Source: Candidatus Korarchaeum sp. (lineage in GTDB: Archaea > Korarchaeota > Korarchaeia > Korarchaeales > Korarchaeaceae). From it: a stretch of DNA of 26,279 nucleotides. Positions 15,498 to 22,531 of this stretch are shown here, piece by piece (positions within the stretch are counted from its first letter, which is position 1; every line of letters starts with the position of its first letter). The translations under genes were made by a program, and so were the position numbers. The DNA is taken from NCBI GenBank assembly GCA_020833055.1, contig JAJHQZ010000014.1:1-26279 (forward strand). Reading direction: 5' to 3'. The notes under the pieces were generated by a model. It worked only from the letters and a program-made list of their open reading frames with translations. It had not been told where the DNA came from and did not search any database.

Positions 15498-15501
15498 TGA
15501 G

Positions 15502-16059
15502 TCACCCCTTACAACTATTTATCAGCTTCTTCACGGAGTTTATCGAATCCTCCGACTTGGGACCCCATGCTGAGACCTCGAAGAACCAGGATCTCCCGTA
15601 CCATAGGGATAAGCTCTGATTCCCCTCGGTGTAGGAGAGGAAGCCCATCTCATCAGTGAATAAGTACTTGGTCTTCTCTGGCGGGAGCTCATCTCTCAAC
15701 TGATTTACAGCTCTGGCTCCGAACTGCAAAGAGCTCTGAGTACTCGGTAGCTTAGCTACGACTAGGAGGAGGTAGGTGTCATTCCCGTAACCTGCGGAGT
15801 AAAGATAAGCGCTGCTCCCAGCGGGTAAATCGAATCCCGATCCCAAGCTGAAGATCGGTTGGTAGCTGAGAAGGAAGAACCCGTGATTTGAGAAGGATGT
15901 GGAGTTCAGTCTGGAGGTGAGATCCGTGAAGGGGAGGCTCTCAGGCGGGAGGGGCCATTCCTCACTGGCCCCGGGTTGTGGGATCAAGTAAATGAGCGCC
16001 CCTAGGAGCATTAAGCTTATCATCAACGCAGCGGGGAGGATGAGCCTCCAGGATCTCAG
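15502..16059 (-). CDS. Secreted or membrane-anchored protein of unknown function, apparent CTG start
   Basis: 185 aa if begun at CTG 16059. That start yields a model signal sequence, MRSWRLILPAALMISLMLLG, with two arginines ahead of the hydrophobic core. The first conventional starts (TTG 16026, ATG 16023) would cut off the basic n-region and have no Shine-Dalgarno. GGAGGTG lies 5 nt before the CTG, and no ATG, GTG or TTG in this frame is better placed. The mature part (about 155 aa) is rich in Ser, Leu, Phe and Tyr (YQPIFSLGSGFDLPAGS, AYLYSAGYGNDTYLLLVVAKLP), which suggests a compact beta-rich domain outside the cell. I do not recognise a family. The gene is transcribed alone or with amrS and is divergent from phoU. 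Confidence 0.65.
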   Translation of the reverse strand: MRSWRLILPAALMISLMLLGALIYLIPQPGASEEWPLPPESLPFTDLTSRLNSTSFSNHGFFLLSYQPIFSLGSGFDLPAGSSAYLYSAGYGNDTYLLLVVAKLPSTQSSLQFGARAVNQLRDELPPEKTKYLFTDEMGFLSYTEGNQSLSLWYGRSWFFEVSAWGPKSEDSINSVKKLINSCKG

Positions 16060-16064
16060 GCTAT

Positions 16065-16071
16065 CACCTCC
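16065..16071 (-). promoter_or_regulatory. Ribosome binding site pointing to a CTG start
   Basis: GGAGGTG on the minus strand, 5 nt before CTG 16059. The spacing matches the GGTG-N5-start seen at pstB, lysA and the DJ-1 gene. Confidence 0.55.
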
Positions 16072-16087
16072 TCTCCATCTCCTCAGA

Positions 16088-16097
16088 CTATAAAAGC
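16088..16097 (-). promoter_or_regulatory. TATA-like box of the secreted-protein gene
   Basis: GCTTTTATAG on the minus strand. A start of transcription about 26 nt downstream (near 16066) would leave a very short leader before the CTG. Confidence 0.4.
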
Positions 16098-16205
16098 TAT
16101 ACTGCCTCGGTTACTCAACTCAATATGCCCCTCTGGGGATAGCGAGAGCTGGCGAGTCAGAGTAAAATTAACTATATACTCTACAGATATTCACGGGAGG
16201 AAGAG

Positions 16206-16213
16206 TTATATAT
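16206..16213 (+). promoter_or_regulatory. TATA-like box of phoU
   Basis: TTATATAT, centred about 31 nt before ATG 16241. A further ACTATATA at 16171-16178 lies upstream and is shared with the pstC upstream region. Confidence 0.45.
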
Positions 16214-16240
16214 GGATCTATCATCTTAGCCCGATGGAAG

Positions 16241-16861
16241 ATGTCAGCCCTGCTAGATAGGGAGATCAAATCATTGTTTTACGAGATAGCTAAATCGAGT
16301 GAGCTCTCACTCCAGTTGATGAGAGGATGTATAGATACCTTCCTCGGCAAGAGGAACCCGGGAGATGCCTTGAAGGAGATAGAGAGAGGAGCTGAGATAC
16401 TCTCATTCTCCCACGATCAAGTCAGAATGAAAGTCAGCGAGATCTTAGCTAGATTCCAGCCTATGGGTGCTGATCTCAGGAAACTGATCTCCCTCCTCGA
16501 GATATCCTACGGCTTGCTGAGGTTGGGGAGGTACACTAGGAACATAGCCCAAACATTAGTGCTCTTCGAGAACTTGAGCGAGTGCGATATCTCGAGGCTC
16601 ATTGATACAGCTGAGATAACTGAGAATATGGTCAAGGAAGCCCTGAGGGCTGTCGAGGAGGGGAATGGGGAGCTAGCTAGAAAGGTCATAGGGATGGATG
16701 ATAAAGTGGATAACGCCTACAGCAGCTACCTAATGGGAGTGATAAGGGGTGAGGAGAAGAGCGCTATCTGTGCAGTAGCCTACACCCTCATACTCAGGTA
16801 CTTGGAGAGGATGGCTGACCATGCTGTCATGATAGCGGAAGAAGTATTGAGGATGTCCTAG
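16241..16861 (+). CDS. phoU: PhoU-like phosphate regulatory protein
   Basis: 206 aa, all-helical, the usual length of PhoU. Two PhoU repeats are seen, each ending in an acidic metal-binding type helix: GRYTRNIAQTL with the preceding LLEISYGLLR in the first, and MDDKVDNAYSSYL with RYLERMADHAVMIAEEV in the second. PhoU proteins restrain the Pst phosphate importer and phosphate signalling. The pst genes lie 3 kb downstream on the same strand, separated by lysA and the opposite-strand AOR gene, which supports this role. The ATG fits a nearly leaderless transcript. lysA starts 15 nt after its stop, so the two are likely co-transcribed. Confidence 0.88.
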   Translation: MSALLDREIKSLFYEIAKSSELSLQLMRGCIDTFLGKRNPGDALKEIERGAEILSFSHDQVRMKVSEILARFQPMGADLRKLISLLEISYGLLRLGRYTRNIAQTLVLFENLSECDISRLIDTAEITENMVKEALRAVEEGNGELARKVIGMDDKVDNAYSSYLMGVIRGEEKSAICAVAYTLILRYLERMADHAVMIAEEVLRMS

Positions 16862-16876
16862 GCCTCTGGTGAGGTT

Positions 16877-18028
16877 ATGAGGGTAAATGGAGTGGATCTC
16901 AGTGAGATAGCTGAGCTCTTCGGCACTCCCACGTATGTGATAGATCTGGATAGAGTGAGGGAGAACTACCTTAGGCTCGATAAAGCTATTAAATGCCCTC
17001 ATGTCATAGCATACGCTTATAAGGCGAATCATGAGCCTGAACTAGTTAGGCTTCTAGCTAAATTAGGTTCAGGAGCTACCGTACCATCTGCCTTCGGTGT
17101 GATATTAGCTAGGATCTCCGGAGTACCTCCGGAGAAGACTGTCTTAGTTGGGCCCAGCCCATCCAGAAGTGATTTGATAGAGGCGATGGACTTCGGGGCA
17201 ATAATATCCATCGAGAGTCATTCACAAGCTAATGCTGTGAGGGGCATAGGGAGAGCTAATGTGATGGTTAGAGTCAACCCGGGTGTAGGGGCTGGGGCTT
17301 ATCCGGGCTTAGTGACCGGGGGGAAGAGGAGTAAGTTCGGATTACCTCCAGAGGAGGCATTGAGCCTCTTCAATTCCCTAAAAAAGGATATGCGTGCCCT
17401 AGGGTTCCACACCCACATAGGTAGCCAGATATTCTCGACGGATCCATTCAGGGCAGCTTTGGATGTGATAAAGGGGCTAGCTGAGAGGGTGGGTGGAGTT
17501 GAGATAGTGGACTTGGGCGGGGGCCTGGGGGTCCCCTACTCAAATGAGAGCCCCTTCCCCCTTGAGGAATATGCTGAGCTCGTTTGCGAGAGGGTTAGGG
17601 AGATGGGGGCGAAGCTATTCCTGGAGACCGGTAGATACATAGTTGCTGACGCCGGCTACCTCTTGAGCAGGGTGAATTATGTGAAGGAAGTCGGAGGGGA
17701 GAAGTGGCTACTAATAGATGCCGGTATGAACGATCTGATAAGGCCAGCTCTGTATGGAGCGAGGCACGAGATAATCTGCGAGGGGGAGGGGAGGGAGAGA
17801 GTGCTAGTTGCGGGTCCGGTATGCGAATCATCCGACTTCTTCGGCGAATACGAGCTGCCGAAGCTGAAGGAAGGGGATCTTATAGCCTTCAAGAACGCTG
17901 GAGCTTACGGCTTCTCGATGGCTAGCAGGTACAACCTGAGGCCCCTTCCGGCGGTCGTAGGTATAGAGGGAGGGAGGTTCAGGTTACTGAGGCCCAGGGA
18001 GGACTTCTGCAGGGCTGTATTCGGTTAG
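16877..18028 (+). CDS. lysA: Diaminopimelate decarboxylase-type enzyme (fold III PLP decarboxylase)
   Basis: 383 aa, slightly short for LysA. The PLP lysine is K49 in AYAYKANHE. Next come GFHTHIGSQ, VDLGGGLG (phosphate loop), LETGRYIVADAG, the catalytic cysteine of GPVCESSD, and GAYGFSMASRYN near the C-terminus. Diaminopimelate decarboxylase is the best fit, making lysine in the DAP pathway. No other dap gene is here, and an ornithine, arginine or carboxynorspermidine-type decarboxylase cannot be fully ruled out by eye. Start: GGTG lies 5 nt before ATG 16877. The stop overlaps the convergent aldehyde:ferredoxin oxidoreductase gene by 4 nt. Confidence 0.87.
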   Translation: MRVNGVDLSEIAELFGTPTYVIDLDRVRENYLRLDKAIKCPHVIAYAYKANHEPELVRLLAKLGSGATVPSAFGVILARISGVPPEKTVLVGPSPSRSDLIEAMDFGAIISIESHSQANAVRGIGRANVMVRVNPGVGAGAYPGLVTGGKRSKFGLPPEEALSLFNSLKKDMRALGFHTHIGSQIFSTDPFRAALDVIKGLAERVGGVEIVDLGGGLGVPYSNESPFPLEEYAELVCERVREMGAKLFLETGRYIVADAGYLLSRVNYVKEVGGEKWLLIDAGMNDLIRPALYGARHEIICEGEGRERVLVAGPVCESSDFFGEYELPKLKEGDLIAFKNAGAYGFSMASRYNLRPLPAVVGIEGGRFRLLRPREDFCRAVFG

Positions 18029-19821
18029 ATGAGATTCAGCTCCCTGAGGGTCTCCTGCCTGGGTACTCCCTCCTTATCCCATCCCCTGAGCTCGTAGTAG
18101 AGGTCCAGGAATCTCTCCTGCTCCTCCTCAGTTATCCTCCTCTCCTCACCATCGTGGATGAATGACTCCTTGAGGAGCCTCTTGGGAAGCCTGTCGTCCT
18201 TCCTCCTCAATCCCAGCCTCACATTATACATCCTAGTCAGGTTTATTATCCTCCTAGCTGCTTTGATCATATCATCGGCAGTAGCGTTCCTCCCCGTGAT
18301 CATTGAGTAGTACTTAGCCATCTGCTCCCAGGCTATCAGAGTCCTAGTTGAGAACCTGCAGAGGACTAGGGAATCTCCTATAGCAGCTAGCTCCTCTAAA
18401 TTCGCTAAAACCTTCGTCTTCTCCATGTCTATCGTCTTCCTGTCCCCTCCCAATCCCCTTATATCGGCGTAGTAACCAGTTATCCTGAGGTGGCAAGCTC
18501 CCCTTGGGGAGACACCGTAGCCGAGTATCATGCTCTTCAGGGTCCTTGGATCGTATCCAGCTGGCTCCAGACCCTTGACATGAATAGCTATTTCCTCCAA
18601 TCCCAGAGCCTTGGATGCTCTAGCCACTCCCTCAGCTAAGATGTCCCCCACACCTTCCCTCTTAGCTATCATCTCCGCGAGCTTATGCAGAGATTCAGGG
18701 TCCCCGTAATCTAGCTTGAAGCCCGGATCCAGCTTACCCCTCTTATAAGCCTCTATAGCGAAACCGAAAACGTTACCTAGCGTTATAGTATCCATCCCGA
18801 GCCTATCGGCTCGATCGTTGAGCCATACTATCGCTTTAATATCAGTTATGGCATTGAGGCCCCCTATCGCAAATATAGTCTCGTACTCGAGCTCTACCTC
18901 GCTACCAGCGTACTTACCTTCCCTCACCCTGCTGTACCTCCCGCAAGGAGTTGGGCAGCCGAAACAAGCCTTGGGATGCACGAAGACCTCCCTCTTTATC
19001 GAATCCCAAGCTATGTTCTCCCATCCATCGACGGAGCCCTTGGACCAGTAGTAGCTGGGGAAGAACCCCCAGAGGTTAGCTAGCTCGACTATCCCGGGGG
19101 TGCCCCTCTCAAAGTAGGACTTCAACTCCTCCTTAGCTCTTGGGACTATCTCCTCCGCTGAGTACTTCCTCACTCCATCAGGATCTTGAGCATCCCACTC
19201 CTGCTTATCGTACTCCACCACTATCGCTTTCAGCTTCTTGGATCCCATGACAGCTCCTCCACCTGTCCTACCAGCTTGCCTCCACTTCTCATTCCCTATA
19301 GCAGCGAACTTAACCAAGTTCTCTCCAGCGGGCCCTATAGAAGCTACGGAGCATCTCCCATGCTCTCTCTTGAGCTCCTCCTCAGTCTCATATATGTCCT
19401 TCCCCCACAAGTGGCTAGCATCCCTCAGCTCGACGCCGTTCTCACTGAGGACCAGGTAAGTCGGTCTATCAGCTCTGTTCATTATCACTAGCGCAGTGGT
19501 GCCCACCCATCTCGTCGCAGCCCCTAGGGTGCCGCCTATCACGGACTCCCCCAGTATGCCAGTCTGGGGCGATTTGAAGACGAAAGTCCCCTTCCCGGAG
19601 TATGGGACCGCAGTTCCCGTGAAGGGGCCTATAGCGAATATGAGGGGATTCTCCGGTCCCAGAGGATCCGTTCTCTCGTCAGTCATATCGTAAAGTATCT
19701 TAACCCCTAGACCCTTCCCCCCTATGAAATTCCACGCTAGATCGTCTGGAACTTGCTCACTCCTTATGCTCCTCTTACTGAGATCTATCCAATGAATTAG
19801 GCCGTACCCCCTCATGATCAT
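18025..19821 (-). CDS. aor: Aldehyde:ferredoxin oxidoreductase (tungsten type)
   Basis: 598 aa, near the about 605 of Pyrococcus AOR. It oxidises aldehydes to acids with ferredoxin reduction, using a tungsto-bispterin and a [4Fe-4S] cluster. Cluster ligands are C286, C289, C293 (ACFGCPTPCG) and C488 (SLVLCRF), matching the known C-X2-C-X3-C plus distal Cys pattern. Domain 1 shows GGKGLGVKIL and GPFTGTAVPYSGKG. The YET and ACHLRITGYY segments (E314 region, H444) are at positions comparable to active-site residues of the family. ATG 19821 lies about 26 nt from a TATA box, so the message is probably leaderless. In peptide-fermenting archaea this enzyme removes aldehydes made by side reactions of 2-oxoacid oxidoreductases. 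No molybdopterin or ferredoxin genes adjoin it. Confidence 0.95.
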   Translation of the reverse strand: MIMRGYGLIHWIDLSKRSIRSEQVPDDLAWNFIGGKGLGVKILYDMTDERTDPLGPENPLIFAIGPFTGTAVPYSGKGTFVFKSPQTGILGESVIGGTLGAATRWVGTTALVIMNRADRPTYLVLSENGVELRDASHLWGKDIYETEEELKREHGRCSVASIGPAGENLVKFAAIGNEKWRQAGRTGGGAVMGSKKLKAIVVEYDKQEWDAQDPDGVRKYSAEEIVPRAKEELKSYFERGTPGIVELANLWGFFPSYYWSKGSVDGWENIAWDSIKREVFVHPKACFGCPTPCGRYSRVREGKYAGSEVELEYETIFAIGGLNAITDIKAIVWLNDRADRLGMDTITLGNVFGFAIEAYKRGKLDPGFKLDYGDPESLHKLAEMIAKREGVGDILAEGVARASKALGLEEIAIHVKGLEPAGYDPRTLKSMILGYGVSPRGACHLRITGYYADIRGLGGDRKTIDMEKTKVLANLEELAAIGDSLVLCRFSTRTLIAWEQMAKYYSMITGRNATADDMIKAARRIINLTRMYNVRLGLRRKDDRLPKRLLKESFIHDGEERRITEEEQERFLDLYYELRGWDKEGVPRQETLRELNLI

Positions 19822-19843
19822 CCGACTGCTGAGGGGCCGGATT

Positions 19844-19852
19844 GATAAAAAT
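19844..19852 (-). promoter_or_regulatory. TATA-like box of aor
   Basis: ATTTTTATC on the minus strand, centred 26-27 nt before ATG 19821; supports leaderless transcription. Confidence 0.5.
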
Positions 19853-19875
19853 GTTACGATCCTCCATCCAGCTAC

Positions 19876-19893
19876 CTATATAGACTATATAGA
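19876..19893. repeat. Tandem 9-bp repeat, each unit containing a palindrome
   Basis: CTATATAGA occurs twice head to tail in the divergent aor-pstC gap; CTATATAG within each is a perfect 8-bp palindrome. The copies are centred 9 bp apart, close to one helical turn. It is upstream of the pstC TATA box, where a phosphate-responsive regulator could bind. Confidence 0.5.
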
Positions 19894-19923
19894 TAACTTA
19901 TAGCTATTTTGTCTAGATCGGTT

Positions 19924-19933
19924 AAGTTTATAG
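19924..19933 (+). promoter_or_regulatory. TATA-like box of the pst operon
   Basis: AAGTTTATAG, predicting transcription from near 19955 and a short leader that contains the AAGGTG ribosome binding site. This rules against the upstream TTG 19909 as the start. Confidence 0.45.
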
Positions 19934-19956
19934 TTTTTACTTTTAAGGGGGGCCCG

Positions 19957-19962
19957 AAGGTG
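19957..19962 (+). promoter_or_regulatory. Ribosome binding site that sets the pstC start
   Basis: AAGGTG, 6 nt before ATG 19969. Starts at TTG 19909 or GTG 19960 would lie upstream of, or inside, this element. Confidence 0.55.
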
Positions 19963-19968
19963 CGGGGA

Positions 19969-20928
19969 ATGTCATCTATGGGATCGCGATGGTCCTCTAT
20001 CTCACTCCCTAAATATGACAGGGGCTTCTACTTATCACTATTGCCCTTCGCCTCCCTCATTTTCGCAATATTCTTAGCGCTCACATACGTGATAGCTTCA
20101 GTCTCATACCCCTCGATATCCAAGTTCGGCGTTAAGCTCTTCACCGAGAACGTCTGGAGCCCATCGGAAATGGGGGAGGAGTTCGTGAAGTACGGACTAT
20201 TAGCTCCTCTCTACGGGACCATAATCACCTCCTCTCTAGCTGCTATAATAGCGCTCCCCCTCTCCCTATCCACTGTCTACTTAGTAGAGGAGATGGCGAA
20301 CTCGAAGGTGAGGGAATTGCTATCGACAGCTATAGATCTCATGGCAGGACTCCCGACTGTCTTATACGGGCTCTGGGGATTGGGTGTCATGATACCTTTC
20401 CTCAGGGAGAATATAATGAAGCCACTACACTCAGCCCTCCCCTGGCTACCTCTCTTCTCCTGCGAACCGTTGAGCGGGGCCTCGATACTCTCCGCTGGCA
20501 TTCTATTGGCCATAATGATAATACCTTTCATGCACAGTCTGATACAGGATGCCTACAGGAGCGTCCCATGGATTTACAGGGAGGCGATACTCTCGATAGG
20601 GGCTAATAGGTACGAGTACTATAAGATGATGATCTCCCTCATAAAGCCCGCTGTACTCGGCTCCCTCCTCTTGGGCATAGGGAGGGCGTCTAGCGAAACT
20701 GTCGCGGTCGCTTTAGTGGTAGGGAATGCGTTCAACATATCCTTCTGCATATTCGCCCCGGGATATACGATACCCTCGCTGATAGCTAATCAATTCTCGG
20801 AGTCCAACTTCTACCCGTATATGCAGAGCGCTCTTTATGCAGGCGGTTTAGTTCTGCTCATCGTAGGCGCTCTCTTCAGCGCTCTAGCCCTCTTGATGAT
20901 GAGGAAGGTGAGGAAATTATATGGCTGA
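19969..20928 (+). CDS. pstC: Phosphate ABC transporter permease PstC
   Basis: 319 aa from ATG 19969. About six membrane helices; the first (near 22-45, LSLLPFASLIFAIFLALTYV) is followed by a large outside loop with SKFGVKLFTENVWSPSEMGEE, the PstC hallmark. MAGLPTVLYGLWGL is the conserved permease segment, and the EAA loop is EAILSIGANRYEYYKMM with RASSETVAVALVVGNAFN downstream. It pairs with PstA to form the phosphate channel. It opens the pstCAB operon, and no substrate-binding pstS lies in the window. It overlaps pstA by 8 nt. The start is fixed by the TATA box and AAGGTG spacing. Confidence 0.92.
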   Translation: MSSMGSRWSSISLPKYDRGFYLSLLPFASLIFAIFLALTYVIASVSYPSISKFGVKLFTENVWSPSEMGEEFVKYGLLAPLYGTIITSSLAAIIALPLSLSTVYLVEEMANSKVRELLSTAIDLMAGLPTVLYGLWGLGVMIPFLRENIMKPLHSALPWLPLFSCEPLSGASILSAGILLAIMIIPFMHSLIQDAYRSVPWIYREAILSIGANRYEYYKMMISLIKPAVLGSLLLGIGRASSETVAVALVVGNAFNISFCIFAPGYTIPSLIANQFSESNFYPYMQSALYAGGLVLLIVGALFSALALLMMRKVRKLYG

Positions 20929-21763
20929 GCTGAGGGAATTGAAGGAGAAGCTATTCTTGATAACTTCCCTATCGCTAGCGGTATTAGCGATACTCCCTAT
21001 TTTCCACATACTCCTCTCCATCTTCTACAATGGATTGCCCGTCCTCATCTCAGCGGGAATCGATTTCCTAGTGGACTCCTCTCCCCCTCCGGGAAGGGGA
21101 TTGGGTGGTATAGGCCCCTCATTAGTGGGCACTTTCATGCTCGCCCTCATATCCTCTCTAATAGGGATCCCCCTCTCCTTCGCCTCGGCTCTGTTCTTCG
21201 TGGAGTTCCCCGATAACGTAATATCCAGGGGAGTGAGGGTCCTTAGCAAAGCTCTCCTCCAGATACCATCAATCTTAGTTGGGATGCTCGTATATACAAT
21301 AATGGTAGTTCCCATGGGGAAATTCTCAATGCTAGCTGGCTCTTTAGCCTTGGCCATAATGATGATCCCTTACGTTACTACTTACGTTGAGGAAGCCCTG
21401 GAAAATGTGCCGAAAACTTATAAGGAAGCTGGTTATGCCCTCGGGCTCTCGAGGACGAAAGTAGTATTTAAGATAAGCGTGAGTATAGCTAAGAGGGGCA
21501 TACTCACGGGGGTACTGATGGGATTCGCGAAAGTCACCGGGGAGACTGCTCCCCTCCTCTTCACAGTCGGGAAGCAGAGGCAAATGATATCATTAGACCC
21601 CTTGGGCTACACGGACTCGATATCGCTCCTGATATTCGACTTCATACAGACTCCATACGCTAACTGGCATAGAGTCGCCTGGGGTTCTGCCTTAATCCTC
21701 ACATCGATATTCCTCTTGATATTCCTCGCCGCTAGGAGTTTGACTAGGAGGGTGGTCTTATGA
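20921..21763 (+). CDS. pstA: Phosphate ABC transporter permease PstA
   Basis: 280 aa with about six helices: an N-terminal helix (about 12-33), then the conserved GGIGPSLVGTFMLALISSLIG part. The ATPase-docking loop is YKEAGYALGLSRTKVVFKISV, followed by AKVTGETAPLLFTVG, the PstA signature. The ATG overlaps the end of pstC, and the stop overlaps the start of pstB (ATGA), so all three are translationally coupled. Confidence 0.93.
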   Translation: MAELRELKEKLFLITSLSLAVLAILPIFHILLSIFYNGLPVLISAGIDFLVDSSPPPGRGLGGIGPSLVGTFMLALISSLIGIPLSFASALFFVEFPDNVISRGVRVLSKALLQIPSILVGMLVYTIMVVPMGKFSMLAGSLALAIMMIPYVTTYVEEALENVPKTYKEAGYALGLSRTKVVFKISVSIAKRGILTGVLMGFAKVTGETAPLLFTVGKQRQMISLDPLGYTDSISLLIFDFIQTPYANWHRVAWGSALILTSIFLLIFLAARSLTRRVVL

Positions 21764-22521
21764 GGAGAGTCGCCCTATCTATAAGCGATCTAACGGTAAA
21801 AATTGGAGGGAAGGAGATACTTAAGAGGATAAATATCGAAGTTCCGGAGAGGAGGATACTAGCTGTTATGGGACCCTCGGGCTCCGGTAAGTCCACGCTG
21901 CTGAGAGCGATAAACAGGCTGCTAGATCTAGTCCCCGGATGCGAGGTGAGCGGGAGGGTGAGGATATACGATACCGAGGTCTACTCATCAGATCCCTATA
22001 AAGTTAGGAGGCTCACTGGCATGGTCTTCCAGGTGCCGAATCCATTCCCGAACATGAGCATATACGATAACGTCGCCGTAGGCCCTAAGATGAATGGGCT
22101 CGTGAAGGATAAGAGGGAGCTAGATGATCTCGTTAAGTGGGCTCTTGAGAGAGCTATGCTCTGGGATGAGGTCAAGGATAGGCTCAAGGATCCTCCCAAT
22201 AAGTTGAGCGGTGGGCAGCAGCAGAGACTCTGCCTAGCTAGGGCTCTAGCTCTGAGGCCGAAGCTCCTACTCCTGGATGAGCCCACAGCAAATGTAGACC
22301 CTATAAATGCCTCTAAGATAGAGGAAGCTTTGAGAGGACTAGTCGAGAGCCATGATATAACGGTAGTATTCGTCACGCATACCCCATATCAAGCGGTCAG
22401 GATCTCAGATTACGTGGCATTCCTCTACATGGGGGAGCTAGTCGAGTTCGGGTTGACGCAAGAGATAGCTCTGAACCCGAAGCACGAGCTCACGATGAGG
22501 TTCCTCAAGAGAGAGGCTTGA
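21760..22521 (+). CDS. pstB: Phosphate ABC transporter ATP-binding protein PstB
   Basis: 253 aa, the usual PstB length. Walker A is GPSGSGKST, the Q-loop segment is VFQVPNPFPNMSIYDNVAVGP (strongly PstB-like), the signature is LSGGQQQR, Walker B is LLLLDEPTANVDP, and the H-loop is VTHTPYQAVR. It energises phosphate import by PstCA. GGAGGGTG with 5 nt spacing precedes the ATG. It is convergent with ppdK, with only 10 nt between the stops. Confidence 0.95.
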   Translation: MRRVALSISDLTVKIGGKEILKRINIEVPERRILAVMGPSGSGKSTLLRAINRLLDLVPGCEVSGRVRIYDTEVYSSDPYKVRRLTGMVFQVPNPFPNMSIYDNVAVGPKMNGLVKDKRELDDLVKWALERAMLWDEVKDRLKDPPNKLSGGQQQRLCLARALALRPKLLLLDEPTANVDPINASKIEEALRGLVESHDITVVFVTHTPYQAVRISDYVAFLYMGELVEFGLTQEIALNPKHELTMRFLKREA

Positions 22522-22525
22522 TTGT

Positions 22526-22531
22526 AAAAAA
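22526..22531 (-). terminator. T6 tract directly after ppdK
   Basis: TTTTTT on the minus strand starting at the base after the ppdK stop; a likely archaeal T-tract terminator in the 10-nt convergent gap with pstB. Confidence 0.5.
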
